Source of the DNA: Argyresthia goedartella
Lineage: Eukaryota > Arthropoda > Insecta > Lepidoptera > Argyresthiidae
Length of the DNA: 64,000 nucleotides
Assembly: GCA_949825045.1 (NCBI GenBank)
Contig: OX463816.1
Location: 19,665,243 to 19,729,242, forward strand
Direction of reading: 5' to 3'
Part shown: in pieces, positions 33,578-45,781 of the stretch
Layout: every line of letters starts with the position of its first letter
How positions within the stretch are numbered: position 1 is the first letter of the stretch
Program-made: the position numbers and the translations under genes
Notes under the pieces: model-generated
Seen by the model: the letters and a program-made list of their open reading frames with translations, nothing else
The model's database searches: none
Told to the model about the DNA's origin: nothing

Positions 33578-35880
33578 ATCCACCCCTTCTTTATATACAG
33601 TCTCTTATTAATTTTGATGGCCAAATAAAATAGATCGTCTAGTAAATTAGAACTCCTACTACTTGTGAAACCAGTAACCCTAATTCTAGAGGTATGAGTA
33701 AGAAGTGCTGTCAACTTTGACAATAGATTTTAAACAAGGAATGTTTTAAATTGAATATTTAGTAATTTTAAATTTCAATAAAAGATATATACTTAAATAT
33801 GTCCCCATTAACAAGAATGATACAAATTAATATCCATTAAATGATTAATAACTTTATAAAGCAGATTCATATATTAAAATGTCATAGTATATTTTGAGTA
33901 TTGATTAAAATGAAATAAAAAATTATAAATATTAAAATAATAAAAGGAAAATTTGATATTCATAAAATTTTGGGGAAGAAACCCGTACCACTTGATTCGG
34001 TCTTCTACCCAGATAATTCTACGAAAACCAATTAATTTGTAGTTCTGATACTCGTTTATAAAAAGAGTAGCGTATAAGTATTCTAAATTGGATTTAGTCA
34101 TAGATTCACCGGATTGGGATGGGGTATGACCGATCAGGATGGGATTATTGTTTGTGAATGACATTCATCTGTCTCATCAGTCAATATCTGATATTTATGT
34201 AGAAAGATTTTATTAAATATTCTTCCACATATAGAAATCTATAAACATACACAATGAAGTTTCACTCGTTGTTTATGTTACACGTTATGTGTTTCAATAA
34301 AGACTCATTTGTCTTTTAGTAATGCACAATAGCATAGCATGAAGTATAAAATATTTCTTCACATCCATAGATGTGCGTAAGTAGCATGATTCATTTTAAG
34401 GTTAATGAATTGACCTTCAATCTACCATCAGCAGATCCAAACATGATATTGTTACTTCGTAAAGTGCGAAGATATAAGTATATGTATCCGTATAGTCATA
34501 TAAATATGCACATCTGAATGTACAATGTACATAACTGTGAATTTCCGTACTTCTATTGCTTCATTCTGGCGTTATGTGAACATTGGCGGTGGCTTTGCGA
34601 CGGCTTATTCCATAATTTGACCAAAGGTAATTAATTAATAACTATTGTATTAATAAAATTAACCATGACCGCCTTCCATGATTGCAATACAAGGTCTAGG
34701 GAAATTGAACCTTTATCATCATTCAGTTAAGACGAGAATTGCAGGTTGGTTTAGTTAAACTCTGAATTCTCGACATCGAGTCGAACATATCAAATTTAAA
34801 ACGTTGTTGCAGAAATTAGTCAACTCAGTAAATACTTTCAATAAGTTTATAGTCTCATTGACTCCAAATACTACAAAGTAAACTTCACTCCACGTCGCTG
34901 GACTAACCAAAAATTTAATATTAATTCAAACTCTCAATTTCATTCAACATAAATATGAATAATTGACTGACTTTATCTAGGATTCAGGTAAAATAGAGTA
35001 TATAAGGACAGTTATTACTTAATACGAGAAGTAAATAAATTCCTATAATAGACATTAACAGTGAGAGGGATAGGAGTAAGTAAATAAGGAATAAAATGTT
35101 AGTAAAACATAAGTATACTCTATTGAGAACCCCATAATATTCTATTATTTTTTATTACCTAGTTATTTATATATAAATATAATTATTTAAACCTAATATT
35201 TTCTATTACCCTGGTGGATTTAAAGTATTGGTTCCCGCCTGTCCTAAATATATTGGTTACCGTGTTGTTCGAAATAGTTTTCCCCTTTTTATAATAGAAA
35301 ATCAAGAGTTTAAGAAACCCAATAATCGCTGCATAATCGAGGTAGTTAAAACTCGACAAAACACAAAACCTTCCTGCAAAACTCAATTAAAATAAAACAG
35401 TAAATAAAAGTTTCTAGAATACACAGTTCAAATAACGTTCAAATTAATCAATTAAAGCATCTAGGATACACAATAATTATCTGGTTACTGCCTGTCCTGA
35501 ATATAATGGTTACCGTGTTGGTTGAAATAGTTTTTCCCTTTTTATAATGGAAAATCAAGAGTTTATGAAACCCAATGATTGCATCTAGGATACACAATAA
35601 TTATCTGGTTACTGCCTGTCCTGAATATAATGGTTACCGTGTTGGTTGAAATAGTTTTTCCCTTTTTATAATGGAAAATCAAGAGTTTATGAAACCCAAT
35701 GATTGCTGCATAGTAGGTAGTTAAAACCCGATAAAACACAAAACCTTCCTGAAAAATCCAATTAAAATAAAACAGTAAAAGATTCTAGAAAACACAGTCC
35801 AAATAACGTTCAAATTAATCAATTAAAAAATCTAGGAAACACAATAATTATCATTTAAATCAACCAGTAGAAGATTATAA
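33578..35880 (-). repeat. Unclassified 2.5-kb AT-rich repeat, copy B
   Basis: This is the inverted partner of 10828-13330. It is ~200 bp shorter because its tandem region holds different units. A 96-codon minus-strand frame (33874-34164; NLEYLYATLFINEYQNYKL) is matched but interrupted in copy A. Whether it was ever translated is unknown. Confidence 0.8.
35457..35704 (-). repeat. Perfect 124-bp tandem duplication inside copy B
   Basis: GCATCTAGGATACACAATAA starts at 35457 and again at 35581; the two 124-bp units look identical, so this duplication is young compared with the element that holds it. Confidence 0.9.
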
Positions 35881-37349
35881 AAAAAAACAAACACACACAA
35901 CACAAATAAAACAATTAAAATAAAACATTTTAGATTCTAGAAGGGAAAAATCTAACTACAATCTAAATATAACTACTAAAATCCTCAGTGTTGAAATTGT
36001 CTGGACAATTTTAATGAAAGTTTAATTTTAGAAAACAAATTTGTAGGTATAGTTAATATTCCGTCAATTTCACTGAGGTATGACTAAATTGGACCACAGT
36101 ATTGTTATTATTTATTTTTTCATTAAAATCTGCATGTTATTAGTTGGAGTAAATATTTAAATTATACTTATATAATGCATTACAGTCCATTTTAATCTAA
36201 AAAAAGAGTTTCCCACCTTTAGACCTTGCAATTTTAAAAACAATAATCACTTCACTTCACTTTGAAAATGGCTAGGATTTTTTTATGTCATATATATTTC
36301 ACTGCACTTATTCGTCACCCGGCACTATTGCAAAAGTCATCTTCTCTGCAGGCCGCATGTCCAGGACTTAACACTAGGGAAAGGTGAGTTATGTTCAAGG
36401 TTATTTCTTCAAGCTTGAACAAAATCCTGTGGTGAATCGACAAATAATGTGGAGCCTGTAATAATCATATTCTAGTAGTATGAATAGTTAGAACCCAACC
36501 AATTTCACAACAATAATAAACTTAATTGTAGACATAGATTGTTGATAGCCTGGCTCAGCACTCCTTTCTCGTTGTGTTATGTATTCTCCTACTCCTCATG
36601 TGAGTCTCAGAAATGGAAGGTAATTGAGATACAAAAATAACGTTTATATTTACCGACTTTACAATTTGATTTATTTCGTAATAGCGAATGTAATTCCAAA
36701 TCTAAGGTAACGAATGAGCTCTAGTTAAAGTTAACTGTGTGACACTAGCGATGTGGCGAACACGTGAACTACGACGATGTCTGCGCAAACGCCTGCTTGA
36801 GCACCGCCGCAAAGCTTCAAAGCAACGCCGCTAGGTGGCGCGAACATAGATAACTACCCTAACTTCGCCAGCTACAATAATTATGTACGCAATCTAAAGC
36901 AACTAGCATAGGTACCTATTTATTTACCCACGTTATATTATAGGTAGGTACTCCCGGAAACATGGTTTAGAAACAATAAAAATATATCTTCCTTTCCACA
37001 CATAAGTATAGGTACTTATTCTACATAGGTATCTACCCACGGAAATTAACTTAGAAACCTCAATCTTACCTTCTATCTAACCATGTACCTATAGATAGGT
37101 ACCTATATCCATTGAGCTAGTAGTTCAATGCCTATAACTGCTCAATCAACAACCCGTGATATCTATCTAGGCATTCTTAATTCCATAATAGTATTTAATA
37201 CCTACATTCATTTCGTCATACCCCTATGACGTCATATGCCAATGTCAATTCGTGTCCTACCAAACATATATTTACCTACATACTAACGAAAGTATTTCAC
37301 AAAGATAGGTATTTAATTAAACGAGTTTCCTATTAAACTTCCTAATTAA
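35881..37349. other. Unannotated spacer rich in GGTACCTA-type text
   Basis: The first part is AT-rich. Between 36900 and 37130 the words AGGTACCTA, TAGGTA and TACCTA recur many times as cryptic simple sequence. A GC-richer patch at 36745-36845 has no recognised identity. Confidence 0.4.
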
Positions 37350-37838
37350 AACATCGCATTACTTCCTTCATTAAAAACTGAAATCAATCAGCCTACTAGA
37401 TTTGCAAGTAAAACGTGCCTAGACAATATAATTCACAATATTCATAGATGCAAGAGTGAGGTATTAGAGTTCGCCCTATCAGATCACTCCGCTCAACTAT
37501 TGGAATGCCCTGTAAAGAAAAGCTATTCTCTCAAAACATGGCATGTCCTGAAACATGACTATAGTGACGAGAATATGTTAAAATTTGCGAAACATCTAAA
37601 TTCCATATCTTTTCACCAAGTATATCAATCTGACGATCCAAACTATGCTTTTAAGGAGTTTTATGATATGTTCGTCTTACTTTACAAGCTTTGTTTTCCA
37701 GTAACAAAAGTCAAATTTTCCTTATTGCGCAAACAAAAGTGGTTATTCAAAGGAATTCGGCTATGTTGCAAACGGAAAAGAGAACTGCTAAGGAAATTTA
37801 GACGACACCGCACTGACGAAAATATTTTTTGCATTTAA
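37350..37838 (+). pseudogene. LINE B endonuclease C-terminus and linker
   Basis: From about 37350 the frame reads INQPTRFASKTCLDNIIHNI, then LEFALSDHSAQLLECPVKKS. This is the end of an APE-type LINE endonuclease ('PTR....s.sclDnI', catalytic SDH), followed by the basic linker (KQKWLFKGIRLCCKRKRELL). The N-terminal part of the endonuclease is missing, a 5' truncation. The frame is lost at 37836, and a 130-bp stretch with shifts joins it to the RT frame. Confidence 0.85.
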
Positions 37839-37972
37839 AAAATATGCAAAAAAGGTAAAAAATATTATAAAACTGACACAAAAATGTCAACAACAACAAC
37901 AACTATAGAATCCTAAATGCTGACAACAAATGTAAAGAAACTTGGAATATTATTAAAAAATCTCAAATAAAC

Positions 37973-39553
37973 GTGCCAAAAGAATATATTAAGAGAATCA
38001 ATCACAACGGTGACAATGTTACAAACCCCATGGATATAGCTGAATTATTTAATAACTTTTTTATTGACATAACGAATAAGGATAATTCAATTGACAAGAG
38101 GACTAATAATAATATTAATGAATCAAATCTGACATCTAATAATAACATGACTGTTCCTAATTTGACACCTAATAATAATAATGAACCTAATCTGACATCT
38201 CCTAATAACAATAATACCTCTTTATCAATCAATAAATGTAATTCAATATTTTTAAAGCCAGTGACATCCTTTGAGATTTTCCAAATAATTAAATCATTAA
38301 AAAACACTAACAGTGCCGGCTATGATCAAATAACAACTAAGGTGTTAAAATACGTGGTTCTAATAATCTGTCCCATCCTGAGTCATATAATTAATAAATG
38401 CATGGAACACGGCATGTTTCCAAATGAACTTAAGACCTCAATAGTTAAACCTCTTTTTAAAAAGGAAGATAAACAGAATATGAATTTCTATCGGCCTATT
38501 GCATTGATACCCATTTTTGCCAAAATATTTGAAAAGGTGTACAGAAATATTTATGGATACTTTGAAAATCAAAATCTATTCGCACCAGAACAAAAAGGGT
38601 TCCGGAAAACCAAAACCATAAATATGGCTATTTATGATTTTCTTAGTAAAATTATTGCTAACGTAGACATAAGAAATCCTGTAGTAACGATATTCATGGA
38701 CATGAGTAAGGCCTTTGAGTTTGTAAGTCATGAAATCTTAATAAGTAAACTATTAAATTATGGAATAAGGGGTAACGCAATAGAACTAATAAAATCATAC
38801 CTAAATAAAAGACAGCAAATGACACAGATAAATAGGATTTGCACTAAAACAAAACTGGAAAAAACATATATATCAAAAGCTAGAGAGATAGAGCGTGGAG
38901 TACCACAAGGTAGTGTTATGGGTCCATTGCTCTTCTTAACATACATCAACGACTTACCAAATATTATAAACCACCCTATGGTGTTATTTGCGGACGACAG
39001 TACGGTCATTATACCATGTGCAGATCCAAATGAATTTGAACACGAAATTAATAACACTTTACATAAAATAATTAATTGGCTCAATCAGAATAATCTGGTT
39101 GCTAACATTAACAAAACAAAATTAATGAGTTTTCAAAATATTAATAATACTAATAAAAAATTCAACATAAACTATTCAGGTGAAACTATTGAACAAACTA
39201 AAGCAACAAAATTTTTGGGAATTCATATTGACTATAATCTTAAGTGGAAAACACAGGTGGAAACAGTTTGCAAAAAACTATATACGTTTGCGTATGCCCT
39301 ATACAAGTTATCAAAAACTGTAAAGGAAGAAGCGGTACTAACGGCATATAATGGTTATGTGGACTCAACACTAAGATTTGGCATCATCTTTTGGGGTAAC
39401 GCAGTAGACAAAGGTTCTGTTTTAATTGCGCAAAAAAGATGTGTCAGGGCCATATGTGGTCTTGGCCGGAGGGATAGCGCTAAGCAACAATTTAAGAGGC
39501 TCAATATACTTACATCCCATCCTTATATATACTTGAGGCAGCAATGTTTGTAA
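37973..39553 (+). CDS. LINE B reverse transcriptase, catalytic residues intact
   Basis: A 526-codon open frame. After an Asn-rich, internally repeated stretch (residues ~45-80; NNNNEPNLTSPNN) come the RT blocks: NSAGYDQITTKVLK, YRPIALIPIFAKIFEKV, FMDMSKAFEFVSHEIL (motif A, Asp present), GVPQGSVMGPLLFLTYINDL (motif B) and VLFADDSTV (motif C, both Asp present). The thumb follows with KFLGIHIDYNLKWKTQVE and FGIIFWGNAVDKGSVL. It is a Jockey/CR1-group LINE, clearly different from LINEs A and C. Although the RT domain is whole, the element lacks ORF1 and most of the endonuclease, so it cannot move on its own. Confidence 0.9.
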   Translation: MPKEYIKRINHNGDNVTNPMDIAELFNNFFIDITNKDNSIDKRTNNNINESNLTSNNNMTVPNLTPNNNNEPNLTSPNNNNTSLSINKCNSIFLKPVTSFEIFQIIKSLKNTNSAGYDQITTKVLKYVVLIICPILSHIINKCMEHGMFPNELKTSIVKPLFKKEDKQNMNFYRPIALIPIFAKIFEKVYRNIYGYFENQNLFAPEQKGFRKTKTINMAIYDFLSKIIANVDIRNPVVTIFMDMSKAFEFVSHEILISKLLNYGIRGNAIELIKSYLNKRQQMTQINRICTKTKLEKTYISKAREIERGVPQGSVMGPLLFLTYINDLPNIINHPMVLFADDSTVIIPCADPNEFEHEINNTLHKIINWLNQNNLVANINKTKLMSFQNINNTNKKFNINYSGETIEQTKATKFLGIHIDYNLKWKTQVETVCKKLYTFAYALYKLSKTVKEEAVLTAYNGYVDSTLRFGIIFWGNAVDKGSVLIAQKRCVRAICGLGRRDSAKQQFKRLNILTSHPYIYLRQQCL

Positions 39554-40030
39554 AGTCAAACACACATCTGTTCACTAATTCTCAAAGCAGACGACATCCC
39601 AACAAAATTTGTATGCCTCAACACCAAACAGCTTTATTTCAAAATAGTATTTTTGGGATGGCACCCAAAATCTTTAATAACTTGCCAGAGAGGATGCGTA
39701 ACATAGATAATATATTTCAATTTAAAATAAAACTGCGAAAGCTATTGATTGATAAAATATACTACTCCATATCTGAATACTTATTAGATAAAAACCTGTG
39801 ACATAAGGTGCTTGAGTTGATTCTGGGCACGCAATTTGATCAATGACGTTTATAATCTGACTTCGAAGACTTTGACATAAATGTTTGTGACAAAATTATG
39901 TACCTATCCATAAATGTGTAAAATATTCGTAGGCCTCATGACTAAACATAGAGAGACATAACATTATAATAACAACTAAATGTATACCTATGTTCCACAA
40001 ATAAATGATTTGATTTGATTTGATTTGACT
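39544..40030 (+). pseudogene. LINE B C-terminus and 3' end
   Basis: The RT frame stops at 39553; a shifted frame from 39544 continues with NTHLFTNSQSRRHPNKICMP and FNNLPERMRNIDNIFQFKIK, the usual end of such LINE proteins ('NTR....', 'fN.LP..lk.l....FK..lk..L'). It stops at 39801, so one frame shift separates the two. The 3' UTR ends at 40007-40030 in (TTTGA)n, the short tandem repeat typical of CR1-like 3' ends rather than a poly(A). Confidence 0.85.
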
Positions 40031-40084
40031 TCCCCTCATAAAGAATTCACAAAATATACATACATGACGTTTATACATAGGCAC

Positions 40085-40175
40085 ATACTCTGATCCTTTT
40101 GTCCTCGGCCGGGAATCGAACTCGTGACCACTCGTATTGTAGGCAGAATCACACCCACAACGCCTTAGTCTTTTA
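40085..40175 (-). mobile_element. tRNA-like SINE fragment
   Basis: A reverse B-box-like stretch (GGGAATCGAACTCGTGACC, 40111-40129) lies in tRNA-like context just after the LINE B tail. The rest of the SINE is not delineated. Confidence 0.45.
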
Positions 40176-40249
40176 ACTAAGGTAGGTACCTAACTATCTT
40201 ATATAAGAATTCTTCGAATCATTATCTATCTTTTGGTTTCCTAGATACA

Positions 40250-40500
40250 TAATAATACTTTGGACACTATTTACTTACACCCATTGTTCTAGTCCCAAAT
40301 TAGGATTCCCTGTATTTTGGGCACCAGACAACGACACACGTAAATATATAGATAAATATTAAACTTAGATAGATAAACAACCATGACTAGAGTACAAACA
40401 TCTGTACTCATCGGACAAACACTTGTCCCCACCGGGACTCGAACCCTGGCTTCGTAGGTAGGGTTTCTGCCGACCCATAGGTATATATCCGTCGCCACAC
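40250..40500 (-). mobile_element. tRNA-derived SINE, copy 2
   Basis: On the minus strand it reads from GGCGACGGATATATACC through the B-box GGTTCGAGTCCCGGTGGGG and TCATGGTTGTTTATCTATCT to ATAGTGTCCAAAGTATTATTATG. It matches copy 1 (5476-5723) along its length, with a few percent differences by eye. Confidence 0.85.
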
Positions 40501-41337
40501 GTTGTGAGCGGTGACCTTGAATGCGCAGTAGTCACCTTTCAATATCTGTACATACGCGCAGTAATTCCCGCCAACGTCGCCCAACGTACTCTATTCGTGG
40601 CGCGCGGCTTGTACTGCTTCGGATACAAATTCAAACAGAGACCCAACAGCCTAGTTAAATACTTTAAATGCAATGCAAAATAATAATTAACATTATAAAA
40701 TATGTAGGTACCTAGCTAGGTACTGCTTAATTGAAATAACCTGTTGATCCTCTGACTTTCCGTTTGTGATAAGTATAGGTAACTAGTGGATTCGACAGAC
40801 GTTGACCTACCGAGCTGATTTGTGAATCTAAACCATTCAGAGGGCCACCCAACCGTATACAAAAAATTCATTCAAATCGGTCTATCCGTTTAGAAGGAGT
40901 TCAGTGGCATACACACGTACAGTAGAATTACATATATAATATCAGATACTAACTCATGTGATGTTATGAAATTGGTAGGTATAAATTCTCTAAAATCCTA
41001 AATAGGTATCTACCCGATACTAAACTTGCTTAATTCCTCATGTTACTATCAGTTACTATTTCTTCTATGATCATTATTAATAAACCGTCGAAAATTTTAG
41101 AAGCTCGCGACTGTGAATGATTAATGATAGCGTAAAAGGTACTTTCTTATCAGCAATCTGGAAGTATGTATGTAGATTCATTTAAAATTATACCTACCCT
41201 TAAATACATCATGGTAGAATGGTTCTAGATTAAAATACTTTGGGCAAAACTTTAATTTGACACCTGCACTCGACAATGTTTACTAAACCTTTCTATATTT
41301 GTAGATAGCTGGATCTATTTTAAACCTTGTAGCTGTA
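40501..41337. other. Unannotated spacer
   Basis: No gene is seen. A stretch at 40830-40930 resembles dispersed repeat sequence (AATCGGTCTATCCGTTTAGA), but no second copy is in the window. Confidence 0.35.
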
Positions 41338-42335
41338 GTTGTTTATTAGAAACTTACTCCCTTAGTACGAGACTAACTAACTTATTTAATTCTCACAACT
41401 TAAAGCCACTTTTCATGGAACCTACTCGAATAACTGAAACCTCAGCAAATTGTATAGAAAATATATTTGCTTATCCAAATGAAAAAATTGTACTTAAAAA
41501 AATTATAAGTAATTTAAAGTCAGACCATTTAGGTCAATACATTAGACTAGAAATTCAACTTAAAAAAAGTTCTACAAGAAAGATACAATACATACCTGTG
41601 ACTGCACATCGGTTTGAAAGGTTTAAATTGAATTGGGATAGCAAACTACCTATCAATTACTCTAATAATAACCCTAATGAGTCATATTGTAATTTTTTTT
41701 ACAAATTCAGCAATGCGTTCAATGCAGTATTTACTACCAGATCGATTGTGGTCTCAGACAAACTTAACTTTAGTAAGTGGGCCACAGTAGGTATACTTAA
41801 AAGTAGACAAAATTTATATGAATTATATAGTGAAAAACAATGGAATCATAGTGAAGAGTTCATGGATAAAGTAAAAAAGTACTCAAAAATCTTTAAAAAA
41901 GTTTGTCAAATTGCAAAATCAAATTATATCAGATCTAAAATAAGAAAAAGTGATAACAAAATTAAATCAACTTGGGATACAATTAAAAGTGAGACTGGAA
42001 AGGTCAGTATTAAAAACAATGAATATGAATTCAAAATTAATGATATTACTTTCAAAAATGATATCGATGTAGCTAAAGCGTTTGAATTTTTTTTTACTGA
42101 CATCCCAATCTCTACTACAAAGTCTTTAGATTCTTCCAAAGTAGTCGCTGAATCTTTGCTAAAAGACTATGTACCTAGATGTGAAAATCAATTCTCGTTT
42201 AATTATGTAGATGATAAAGATATTATTAAAGCCTTTAAATCAATAAATGTTAAGAAAACTGCAGACCTCTGGGATATTTCTGTTCATGTTGTGAAGCCCC
42301 TAATAAATGTTGAAGCCCCTAATAATTGCACTTGA
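41338..42335 (+). pseudogene. LINE C: endonuclease end and linker
   Basis: Codons are open from about 41340 (LLETYSLSTRLTNLFNSHN). EPTRITETSANCIENIF and LKSDHLGQYIRL correspond to the last endonuclease blocks of LINE A. The long linker follows (FSKWATVGILKSRQNLYELY, FFTDIPISTTKSLDSS), with high similarity to LINE A. The N-terminal endonuclease is missing. A small duplication of GAAGCCCCTAATAA near 42292-42325 breaks the frame before the RT. Confidence 0.9.
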
Positions 42336-43104
42336 TTTAGCTATCATATTTAATGCATCTATTGATGCTGGCGTGTTTCCTGATTTAATGAAACACAGTA
42401 AAATAGTACCTTTGTTTAAATCGGGTAGTACATCTGACCCTTCTAACTTCAGACCGATATCGGTATTGCCTACATTTAGTAAAGTATTTGAAAAAGTAAT
42501 TTTAAATCACCTTCTTACACATTTCAACACCAAAAACATGCTCCACTGTAAACAATTTGGTTTTACACAAGGCAAATCAACTACTGATGCCGGTATTGAG
42601 TTAATATCACTTATATATGATGCCTGGGAGGAGCCGCATGATGCTCTAGGAGTATTTTGCGTTGACCATGGGACATTGATCAGGAAATTACATCACTATG
42701 GAATTAGGGATAACTCTTTAGATCTTCTCTCTTCTTATCTAAATAACAGGATACAGAGAGTTGACATTAATGGAATACGATCTCCAGGGTCTATTGTTAC
42801 TATGGGTGTACCGCAGGGTTCCATACTCGGGCCATTCCTGTTTTTGGTTTATATTAATGACCTGCCACATCTTGTCAGAGATAATCATGAGATTGTACTG
42901 TTTGCAGATGACACTTCACTTTTGTTTAAAATGAAACGACGCAGTTTGAACTTTGACGATGTGAATAATGCAATCTCAAAGGTAGTCAATTGGTTTAGTG
43001 CTAATAATCTTTTACTGAACAATAACAAAACTAAATGTATTCGGTTTATACTCCCCAATGTTAAACAAGTCTCGGCTAATGTTAATGTTAAAGGTGAAAA
43101 TTAA
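42307..43104 (+). pseudogene. LINE C reverse transcriptase lacking motif A
   Basis: The frame carries GSTSDPSNFRPISVLPTFSK, FGFTQGKSTTDAGIELISL, GVPQGSILGPFLFLVYINDL and VLFADDTSLLF. Between DALGVFC and VDHGTLIRKL, however, the segment that in LINE A reads DLCKAFDC is absent, so the first catalytic Asp of the RT is gone while the frame is kept. The frame ends at 43104. FADD is intact. This copy cannot have polymerase activity. Confidence 0.9.
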
Positions 43105-43767
43105 GAAATTGTAGATAGCACGGTATTCCTAGGAATCACCTTAGATAATAAGCTTCAGTGGGGCCCACACATAGATAAGCTATCAAAAAAACTCAGTTCC
43201 GCAGTTTATGCAGTTAAAAAATCCGTCTTTTTACGGACGTGGAAATAGCTAGACTAGTTTACTTCAGCTACTTCCATAGCATTATTTCTTACGGCATACT
43301 GCTGTGGGGGAACGATGCAGACATTAACATAATATTTGTGCTGCAAAAGAGGGCTGTTCGTGCAATCTACAATGTGGGTCCCAGAGAGTCACTGCGTTGT
43401 AAATTTAAGGAAATTAACATTATAACAGTGCCGTGTCAGTATATTTATGAAAACCTAATGTACGTCCACAAAAATATTGATAAATTTCCTAAGAATAGCG
43501 ACAGGCACAATGTCAACACTAGAAATAGGAATAAACTAGCTATACCTACTACTAGGCTCCATAAGGTTAATGTATCTTTTAAAGGGTAATTTATTCGCTT
43601 TTACAACAAAATACCGATTGAGTTACAAGAATTGTCTGTAAATAAATTTAAAAATGTTGTTAAAAATCACTTATGTAAAAAAGGTTACAACAAAATATCA
43701 GATTATGTAGAAGACAAGAAAGCTTGGGAAGGTGTTTGCTCCAATTCTGTAAAAAATAACGTATAAA
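43105..43767 (+). pseudogene. LINE C C-terminal region
   Basis: After the stop at 43102-43104 the same reading continues (EIVDSTVFLGITLDNKLQWG). A frame shift near 43230 leads to VYFSYFHSIISYGILLWGND and VLQKRAVRAIYNVGPRESLR. A further in-frame stop at 43588 is followed by FIRFYNKIPIELQELSVNKF and the final stop near 43766. The order is that of a CR1/Jockey-type thumb and C-terminal domain with three lesions. Confidence 0.85.
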
Positions 43768-43801
43768 GCTGGAGGTTTATAGTCGCCTCTTTGCCTCCAG
43801 C
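43768..43801 (+). ncRNA. Stem-loop in LINE C 3' UTR
   Basis: GCTGGAGG (43768-43775) pairs with CCTCCAGC (43794-43801) around an 18-base loop, directly after the stop codon. A stem with different sequence but the same form lies at the same place in the LINE 3' end at 47785-47818. It is probably an RNA element used by the reverse transcriptase to recognise its template. Confidence 0.65.
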
Positions 43802-43964
43802 ATCTAAAACATTGAGGTGACGGAATTCAAATTGAGTTCTATATTTCCCTGTACCTTATACATGTGTTAGTTTAAGATTTGACATTCTCCAAATGTTACC
43901 TATGTGTTTCTTATGGAAATAAACTCTTTTTGAATTTGAATTTTGAATTTTGAATTTGAATTTG
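43802..43964 (+). mobile_element. LINE C 3' UTR and tail
   Basis: The sequence runs to an end made of TGAATTTGAATTT repeats (43929-43964), the short-repeat 3' end expected of a CR1-type LINE. Confidence 0.8.
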
Positions 43965-45212
43965 TAGCCGTCTGTGTCAAGTGAACGTATGTGAAAGAAA
44001 ATTACATGATAAATTATGCATCCCCAGTAAAAGTAAATAAATAAATAACACATTATCTGTCGGATCACCAAAAAAAAGATCACTCGCCCCTCTTCCTGAA
44101 GACAGACAGACGTCCTGTCTAGGAAATAAAAATTAATTGAAACACCAACGCGAATAATGGTTTCCTTTTATTTATTAACTTTAAGACTGTATTAAATTAA
44201 TTCAAGCGGATCGCCTAAAATTCAGGCTTCTCCTATTTAAACCATTATTTAACAAACTGATTATATTATTTATCGCACTAAAATTGAAACTACTCGTTTT
44301 ATAATTTAGAGATCACTTTACTTTCCCTATTCCTACGTAGTTTCAATATAATTTTGAGCCCGTAAATGCTCAAAAATTACTTTAGATACTTTCCACTATC
44401 AAACAGCTGTTTGACCGCACAACGTAGGTAAATAGATACTTTTAAAACCCTTCAATAGCTCCAGATTCAGGGAGATTTCTCGCGGCAACTCTTATAAAAA
44501 TATAACTGCCGTAATCGCACCCACATAGTTCTTTAATACAACAGATTTGGTGTTGCCAGGATTTGGGGATTTTTTTAAAAGTACTTTTGTGGCTTAATGC
44601 TTTAAGCAGATGCAATGTTTTTTGAATATTAACACTCAGGACCAAATTGCCCTACTTTTTCAATATCAACCATTTATATATCTCATCCCGTTTAGAAATA
44701 AGAAATCCCTAAAAATCCATTAGGGTTTACTGTCATTTTGATTATTATTACTTTTTGCTTTTTATTTACAAATAATTATAAATCAGTAAAATACACAGTT
44801 TATTTATGTTACATCAATGTGGCAAAGAATTCAAAATAACAATCATCTCAATATCCTGCGTTTCAAACATTGTTTTGACTTAGTACCATTGTTAATATCT
44901 AAAATTTGTATTCCATTGCAAAACCCTAGTTACCTTCTCAGTGAAACCCTGTTTCGTCATATCCCTTTCTGATGCTAAACGCCATATTTCATCTCTCCCC
45001 CTCTGGTTGTATTCCTGTACGGAACCCGTACAATATTTTTAAACTCATCTTGACAGATGTTGGGCACATTCCTGCTATTCGTCAAAAGGTGCCGCCACGT
45101 CATATGAAACTCAAAATATGTTATAGCGAACATCCATCCTTACACTTCCGCTATCCATTCAAAGATGTCGCTTTTTGTTTTTATGTTCATAAGTAATCTG
45201 GCGCATTCCACG
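43965..45212. other. Unannotated spacer
   Basis: AT-rich. A 74-codon frame at 44972-45196 and a 67-codon minus frame at 44442-44645 show no recognised motif. Confidence 0.4.
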
Positions 45213-45781
45213 TATAGATTTCTAGACTAGAAATAATGACGATTATAGAAGTAATAGGCAATTACTGTGACGACATATTCAGTAGTTTAAACAAGGTAGA
45301 AACATTTACAATGATGCATGATAAGCAATTAACTTCTAGGACTTAAATTTAATTAGCACAAACCGACACTCCCGAATAGCTATTCAGAAAGGACCCACAA
45401 ATTAATAACCCAAAACCAAAAGTAAAATAGAAAAAGTAAAGTTGACAACGGGGAATCGAACCTCGAACCTTAACATTTCAAGTCTGGTAACAACGCGGTG
45501 AGCCACATGAACTTATATGAATCCTTGTGAAATTTGCGATGCCTTCGATAACCACTAATCTCCATATTTATGTTTATACCAAATTAATCTTGCCGCTTAA
45601 TTGAGCATTGGTCAACACCAAACTTACATGACCGTAATTTGTTTGGTTTAAGAATATTTGGCTTCTCTTTTTGCAGTTCATAGTTGAATCATTAAATCAC
45701 GTTGCCCAAACCTGCCAACGCCTGCCAACTTTTTATAGCAAATAAAAAAATGTGTCTCAGATTTTTACATTTCCGTTAAAA
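45213..45781 (-). repeat. 555-bp dispersed repeat with tRNA-like promoter, copy B
   Basis: It is the reverse complement of 6888-7442 with few differences, mostly single bases and one insertion of ~15 bp near 45625. The B-box on the minus strand reads GGTTCGATTCCCC (about 45453-45465), closer to the pol III consensus than in copy A. Confidence 0.85.
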
